Shown: positions 59,728 to 64,000 of the stretch, piece after piece
Layout: each line of letters starts with the position of its first letter
How positions within the stretch are numbered: position 1 is the first letter of the stretch
DNA from: Shimia sp049116215
GTDB lineage: Bacteria; Pseudomonadota; Alphaproteobacteria; Rhodobacterales; Rhodobacteraceae
Length of the DNA: 64,000 bases
NCBI RefSeq assembly: GCF_049116215.1
Contig: NZ_JAGDZB010000003.1
Span: 248,001-312,000, forward strand
Direction: 5' to 3'
Program-made: the position numbers and the translations under genes
The notes under the pieces: model-generated
Databases searched by the model: none
What the model was told of the DNA's origin: nothing
Seen by the model: only the letters and a program-made list of their open reading frames with translations

Positions 59728-60462
59728 TCAGGGCGCTGGCGGGTTTGGCACAGCCTCATAAGAGCTTTGCGGCAGCGTCACCAGACCTTGCAGATACAAT
59801 TCCTCGCGTTGACCCGACGTCAGTGTTTGAATGGCGTCGCGTAACGCTTTTTGGATGCGCTCCACATCTTGGTAACATGCGGAAATGAAGGGCAAAGCTG
59901 GTGTGGGTGGGGTCATATCTATAACAACCAGATCCGCAGCAAAGTCATCATAGCGTTCCATCAATTTCCAGCTGATGATGTCCAATGCGGCAAAATCCGC
60001 CGTGCCCTGGGCCACCATTTGAGCCGATTCCCGATGCGATCCGCTTTGCAATCGGGGACCGATTCGAATGTTGTGTTGGTCAAAATGACGCCAGACAGCC
60101 GCCCATCCGGATTGTGATAGCGGTTCGTTGTAAGCGAGCGTGGCGCCGTCCAATGCGGGGAGGTTTTGTCCCTCACATCGGCGGTGCGCGGCAACCACGG
60201 AACAGTAGTGACCGGCTGGCGCTTCCAGAATGCCGTGATCCGGCGCGCCAATCAGGGCAACTTTGTCCTTCAATCGCGTGCGGTAGGGAAAGCCACAGGT
60301 CTGCGCCAGTAACAGGTCCGGGCTTTTCCAGGTGTCCCAGAGATCGCCGTCTCGGGTCTGTTGCTGCGGCCCGTTACCGTAAGCGGCACGAAACAGGTGC
60401 CATAGCCGATCCCACGTTGCGGCCACTTCAGGCCGGTCATACATGGGAAAGGCAGCAATCAT
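59728..60462 (-). CDS. PhnD-like phosphate/phosphonate-type binding protein without signal peptide
   Basis: A 244-residue protein with the PhnD/ABC-type phosphate-phosphite-phosphonate binding fold: FPMYDRPEVAATWDRLWHLFRAAYG, DLLLAQTCGFPYRTRLK, GHYCSVVAAHR, DGATLAYNEPLSQSGWAA. It appears to lack an N-terminal signal, so it may be cytosolic or a sensor domain. ATG 60462 overlaps the terB stop (ATGA). Ligand unknown. Confidence 0.78.
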   Translation of the reverse strand: MIAAFPMYDRPEVAATWDRLWHLFRAAYGNGPQQQTRDGDLWDTWKSPDLLLAQTCGFPYRTRLKDKVALIGAPDHGILEAPAGHYCSVVAAHRRCEGQNLPALDGATLAYNEPLSQSGWAAVWRHFDQHNIRIGPRLQSGSHRESAQMVAQGTADFAALDIISWKLMERYDDFAADLVVIDMTPPTPALPFISACYQDVERIQKALRDAIQTLTSGQREELYLQGLVTLPQSSYEAVPNPPAP

Positions 60463-60899
60463 GCCTGTGCGGCCATACGTTGGCGCGCCAAAGCGCTGTC
60501 GCGGTCCGAGATGCCCAAAAGATTGGCGGCCAAGCGAATGACGCTGTCTTCTTCCGCGTCGCGTTCGCCGTCTGCCTGAACCACTTGCCACATGGCTTCG
60601 ATCACCTCGATGCGCGCTTCCAATGGCACCGCGTCTTTAATCGCGCGGGTGAACCGCACGGTGTCGGGGGCTTCGGATTCCAGTGTTTCCGCCTCTTTGC
60701 GCAGGGCGGTGGCCTCAAATGGGCTCAGTTCATACCGACCGGTCACAATGCGCTCAATGCGCTCGGCTTCCGCAGGGTCATAGACACCGTCAGCGCGGGC
60801 GATGCGCACCAATAGGGCAGTCAGCGCCAGGCGGGCATCAGCGTTGTCCAAAGTCTCAGGGGCGGGCGCCGTCAGGCGTTTGAGAAAATCTGCAAACAT
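60459..60899 (-). CDS. TerB-family (tellurite-resistance-like) protein
   Basis: A 146-residue protein with a TerB-type helical domain: ALTALLVRIARADGVYDPAEAERIERI, a central ARIEVIEAMWQVVQADGERDAEEDSVIRLAANLLGI with acidic metal-site residues. The COG4103-type small TerB proteins are widespread and not proven to confer tellurite resistance. It is translationally coupled to the PhnD-like gene. ATG 60899 fits the domain start. Confidence 0.83.
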   Translation of the reverse strand: MFADFLKRLTAPAPETLDNADARLALTALLVRIARADGVYDPAEAERIERIVTGRYELSPFEATALRKEAETLESEAPDTVRFTRAIKDAVPLEARIEVIEAMWQVVQADGERDAEEDSVIRLAANLLGISDRDSALARQRMAAQA

Positions 60900-60953
60900 A
60901 GGCAAAGATGTAGGTCGCACAGCAAAGTCTCGCAACCACTCATTCACATTCAA

Positions 60954-61002
60954 AAAATATCCTGGGGGAGGCGCCGGTTGCGGCGGCGGGGGCAAAGCCC
61001 CC
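60954..61002 (+). repeat. Dispersed intergenic repeat family 2, copy 3
   Basis: AAAATATCCTGGGGGAG (60954-60970), a GC-rich spacer, then GGGGGC-AAA-GCCCCC (60988-61002). Unlike copies 1 and 2, it lies between divergent genes (terB and dctB-like), so it is not merely a terminator. Confidence 0.62.
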
Positions 61003-61070
61003 AGAATCCCGTTTCCAAGTGCGCGGCATTGGCCTAGCCTGCGCCAACTTTTGCAACTGTGCCTGGCCCA

Positions 61071-62804
61071 ATGTCTCGACGTCCTTTGATCCTCTCTGCG
61101 ATTTTGACCCTGTTGGTGGGGTTTGTGGTGCAACGGGCGGCGTTTGACTATTTCGCCGAAGAGGAATGGAGCAAGGCGCAGGGGCAGCTGTCGCTCTATC
61201 GCAGCACAGTTGTGGCGGAGCTGGAGCAGCATAGTCATCTGACGCACATTCTGGCGCGAGACACCTTTGTGACCGAGGCGGTGGCCGGCGGTGGCACAGG
61301 GCCGTTGAACGCGCGCCTTGAGGATTTTGCGCAGCAATCGGGGTTGGAAGCGATCTATTTGATGGATGCCAATGGGGTCACCATTGCTGCGTCCAATCAC
61401 GCCAGCGAAACCAGCTTTGTGGGTCACAACTACGGGTTCCGCCCCTATTTCAAAGACGCGCTGCAGGGCAAACACGGGCGGTTCTATGCCATCGGCATGA
61501 CCACAGGCTTGCCCGGTCTGTTTCTGGCGGATGGCGTGGTGGTCGAAGGCCATGAGGTGGCGGGCGTGATCGCTATCAAGAAAGGGTTTTCTGTACTGGA
61601 GGACAGTTGGCGGCGGGCCGGGCAACAAGTGATCCTGACCAACAGCGATGGCGTGGTGCTTTTGGCGTCTGATCCGGCGTGGCGCTATCGGGCGCTGACG
61701 CCGCTGACGGAGGCGCAAAAGCAAGAGATTGGCGCGGTGCGGCAGTTTTCCGGGCAGCCATTGGACCCGCTACAGTGGCGGGTGAAAACAGGTAACCGTG
61801 CGGTGATAGGCGGCGATGAGCGTATGCATCTGGTGGCGGATGATCTGCCGGATGGCTGGCAGCTGCATTATTTTGCGGATGATGACCGCGCGGTGGCGCG
61901 CAGTTGGCTGGCGACGGCGGCTGTGGTGTTTCTGGCCGGGGCACTGATGATTGTATTTCAGGTGCAGCGGGCGCGGCGCGTGGGACGGGCGCTGAAGCGA
62001 GCGGAAAAGGAAGAGGCGCAGCTGCGAAGTTCCAACCAGAAGTTGGCAGTTGAAGTAGCGGAGCGCAAAGCGGCTGAAGAGCGCTTGCAAAAGACGCAAA
62101 AAGAGCTGGAACAGGCCAGCCGCTTGGCGGCGTTGGGACAGTTGTCGGCCTCGGTGACGCATGAGTTGGGCCAACCTATTGCCGCCATGCGCAATCATCT
62201 GGCGGCGGCGGAGATCAATCCGCAAAATACGGCGCGGCTGGGGGGCGAGATCAGCGGGCTGGTGGGGCGTATGGAAGGCATCACGCGTCAGCTGAAGTTT
62301 TTTGCCACGAGCAGCGAGGAAGCCTTTGAGGTGTTTGATCTGCGCGCGGCGATGCAGGCGGGGCTGACGCTTTTGGCGCCGAACATCGAGAAGGGCGCTG
62401 TGGAGGTAGAAGTGCGGCAGCCTGACGAACCTGCTTGGGTGCGCGGCAACCGGTTGCGGCTGGAGCAGGTGATCACCAATGTGTTGCGCAATGCCTGTGA
62501 CGCGATGGAAGAAGAGGACGCGGTGTCGCGCCTGTCTGTGACAGTTGGGCAGGAGGGCGCCGTTGCCTTCTTTGAAGTCGCAGATACTGGTCATGGGCTA
62601 GGGGCTGCAAGCCTGCCAGATTTGCAGGAACCCTTTGTGACCACGCGGGCCAGTGGGCGCGGTATGGGGCTGGGCCTTGCGATTTCTGCCAGTATTATCA
62701 AGGATCACGACGGCACGATGCAGGCAGAGGATCGGCCTGAAGGGGGCGCGGTATTCCGTGTGGAGCTGCCTGCGGTGCAGGACAACAACGAGCAGATGAT
62801 ATGA
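61071..62804 (+). CDS. dctB: DctB-like sensor histidine kinase (C4-dicarboxylate type)
   Basis: A 577-residue inner-membrane sensor: first helix about 6-24, a periplasmic double-Cache region (about 30-275, GLEAIYLMDANGVTIAASNHAS, GFRPYFKDALQGKHGRFYA), second helix about 283-303, a coiled coil, then H-box SASVTHELGQPIAAMRN, N-box NVLRNACDAMEE and G-boxes DTGHGLG and GRGMGLGLAIS. It matches DctB, which senses C4-dicarboxylates. The adjacent response regulator starts inside its stop codon. No DctA or DctPQM gene is in the window. Confidence 0.9.
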   Translation: MSRRPLILSAILTLLVGFVVQRAAFDYFAEEEWSKAQGQLSLYRSTVVAELEQHSHLTHILARDTFVTEAVAGGGTGPLNARLEDFAQQSGLEAIYLMDANGVTIAASNHASETSFVGHNYGFRPYFKDALQGKHGRFYAIGMTTGLPGLFLADGVVVEGHEVAGVIAIKKGFSVLEDSWRRAGQQVILTNSDGVVLLASDPAWRYRALTPLTEAQKQEIGAVRQFSGQPLDPLQWRVKTGNRAVIGGDERMHLVADDLPDGWQLHYFADDDRAVARSWLATAAVVFLAGALMIVFQVQRARRVGRALKRAEKEEAQLRSSNQKLAVEVAERKAAEERLQKTQKELEQASRLAALGQLSASVTHELGQPIAAMRNHLAAAEINPQNTARLGGEISGLVGRMEGITRQLKFFATSSEEAFEVFDLRAAMQAGLTLLAPNIEKGAVEVEVRQPDEPAWVRGNRLRLEQVITNVLRNACDAMEEEDAVSRLSVTVGQEGAVAFFEVADTGHGLGAASLPDLQEPFVTTRASGRGMGLGLAISASIIKDHDGTMQAEDRPEGGAVFRVELPAVQDNNEQMI

Positions 62805-64000
62805 GCGACGAGCAGCCTTTTAGCCTTTTGATTGTCGATGACGACAAATCCATGCGCCAATCCTTGTTGGCGTTGCTGGAGGCCGCTGGATGGCAGGCGG
62901 AAGCCGTGCCGCGCGCTGATCGCGCGTTGGACAAACTTGGCGAGATGCATCCCGATGTGATCCTGTCGGATGTGCGCATGCCGGGGATGAGTGGGTTGGA
63001 GCTGTTGGCGCAGCTGGATCGCAATGTGGCACCACCCTTGGTGCTGATCTCAGCCCATGGGGATATTCCCATGGCGGTGCAGGCGATGCAGGCAGGCGCT
63101 TACAGTTTTGTTGAAAAACCCTATGAGCCACGCCGGTTGCTCACCATCTTAACCCATGCGGCGGAGCAAAGCCGGATGAAAGCCAGCAATGCACGGCTGA
63201 AGGAACGTCTGTTTGCACTGTCTGGTCTGGATCGGGTCTTGCTGGGACAAACAGCGGCGGTGATGGCCCTGCGTGAAGAAGTTTTGGACCTGTCGGGGCT
63301 GGGCGGCGCAGTCATGGTGCTTGGCGAGACCGGCACCGGCAAGGAATTGGTGGCAAGGGCGCTGCATGACCTCAGCGCGCGGTCGGATCGGCCGTTTTTG
63401 GCCATCAACTGCGCGGCGCTGCATCCGGACAGTTTTGAAGCGGAGATGTTTGGTGTGGCTGGCGGTGCCGAGGGGCGTCTGCAGGCGGCGTCTGGCGGCA
63501 CATTGTTTCTCGATGAGGTCAGCAGTTGCCCGCCGGTGGTGCAGGCCAAGCTGCTGCGAGTGATCGAGGATCAGCAGGTCTATCCGGTTGGCTCCGGCGT
63601 GCCGGTGAACGTGGACCTGCGGATTGTCTCGGCCACCAATGAGGATGTGGATCAGGCGGTGGCGGATGACCGGCTGCGCGCGGACTTGCTGTTTCGTCTG
63701 AATACGTTTGTTTTGCAGGTGCCGCCTTTGCGACAACGCCGCGATGATCTCTCTCTGCTGGCCGGGCATTTTTTGGCGGACTATGCTCAGATGCATGAAA
63801 TGGAGGCGCCGGAGTTGAGCCATGAGGATATGGCGGCGCTCTTGGCGCATGACTGGCCGGGTAATGTGCGCGAGTTGCGCAATGTCTGCGCGCGGCGGGT
63901 GATGGCCGCACGGCGGGGCGTCGGCTCGATGGCGGCGGCCTTGGCGGGGGATTTGGGCTCTGAGGATGTGCCGGACACGCTGCGCGAGGCGGTGGCCGCT
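62801..64000 (+). CDS. dctD: DctD-like response regulator, AAA+ sigma-54-type, GAFTGA loop missing (cut by window edge)
   Basis: 400 residues are visible. A receiver domain (about 8-120; phospho-acceptor Asp57 in VILSDVRMPG, Lys106 in EKP) is followed by an AAA+ domain: Walker A GETGTGKE (175-182), EMFGVAGGAEGRLQAASGGTLFLDE with Walker B, FRLNTFVLQVPPLRQRRDD and WPGNVRELRN. Canonical DctD/NtrC proteins have GAFTGA between FG and the GR..QA segment; here that loop is absent. Starts ATG 62801 overlapping dctB (ATGA). The Fis-type DNA-binding C terminus is beyond the window. Confidence 0.9.
   Translation, partial: MSDEQPFSLLIVDDDKSMRQSLLALLEAAGWQAEAVPRADRALDKLGEMHPDVILSDVRMPGMSGLELLAQLDRNVAPPLVLISAHGDIPMAVQAMQAGAYSFVEKPYEPRRLLTILTHAAEQSRMKASNARLKERLFALSGLDRVLLGQTAAVMALREEVLDLSGLGGAVMVLGETGTGKELVARALHDLSARSDRPFLAINCAALHPDSFEAEMFGVAGGAEGRLQAASGGTLFLDEVSSCPPVVQAKLLRVIEDQQVYPVGSGVPVNVDLRIVSATNEDVDQAVADDRLRADLLFRLNTFVLQVPPLRQRRDDLSLLAGHFLADYAQMHEMEAPELSHEDMAALLAHDWPGNVRELRNVCARRVMAARRGVGSMAAALAGDLGSEDVPDTLREAVAA

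Noticed and set aside
60459..60899. Tellurite-resistance operon based on TerB
   Set aside because: Only a TerB-domain protein is present; no terC, terD or terZ genes adjoin it.
60459..61724. 421-residue frame suggesting a much longer TerB protein
   Set aside because: The extension beyond 60899 runs through the intergenic repeat and the antisense of the dctB-like gene; the TerB domain starts at 60899.

Overview
The window is a 64 kb chromosomal segment with dense, short-gapped gene packing. It most likely comes from a marine Rhodobacteraceae (Roseobacter-group) alphaproteobacterium. The evidence is gene content and protein style: an LdtR-type MarR regulator, tandem DUF1194 proteins, Rhodobacterales-like HisQ/HisM permeases, a lipoyl-bearing E3 in the pdh operon, SdhE next to an XRE regulator, and intergenic repeats with a GC-rich hairpin. 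I saw no rRNA, tRNA, CRISPR array, phage or insertion sequence. No gene-free stretch exceeds about 260 bases. The species is not identified.

Left part (1-24.8 kb): the tail of an AraC regulator; hisH and hisB separated by a TetR/DUF2306 pair with three operator-like palindromes; a guanine deaminase; mgtE; 5-formyl-THF cyclo-ligase; a YmdB-type phosphoesterase; an SLC13/TrkA-C transporter; the pyruvate dehydrogenase operon aceE-aceF-lpd (homodimeric E1); a purine-catabolic block (allantoinase/OHCU-decarboxylase fusion, ureidoglycolate lyase, NCS2 permease) flanked by a LysR regulator; gph; and a set of little-known envelope proteins, one of them a lipoprotein with an HExxH motif.

Middle (24.8-45.6 kb): parE, a periplasmic binding protein, a secreted alpha/beta hydrolase, ppk2 behind an FNR-like box, a MATE exporter, an aspartate aminotransferase, XRE-sdhE, ldtR, two DUF1194 genes coupled to a glyoxalase gene, thyA-folA, a cold-shock protein and an ArsC-like protein. 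Next comes the most interesting locus, a complete bufferin-type RiPP (copper-metallophore) operon at 40.5-43.4 kb. It has two precursors with identical cysteine spacing, a DUF692 modification enzyme, its DUF2063 partner and a DoxX membrane protein. thrS follows.

Right part (45.8-64 kb): a coupled alpha/beta-hydrolase/VOC operon, a luciferase-like monooxygenase, a DegT-type aminotransferase, and a polyamine or glutamyl-amine utilisation cluster. That cluster holds a PuuB-like oxidase, two PuuA-like glutamine synthetases, a glutamine amidotransferase and a HisPJQM-type ABC importer, with TTTGATCAAA palindromes in front of two transcription units. The window ends with a PhnD-like protein coupled to TerB and a DctB/DctD two-component pair whose regulator lacks the GAFTGA loop. 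Two dispersed intergenic repeat families, three copies each, run through the window.
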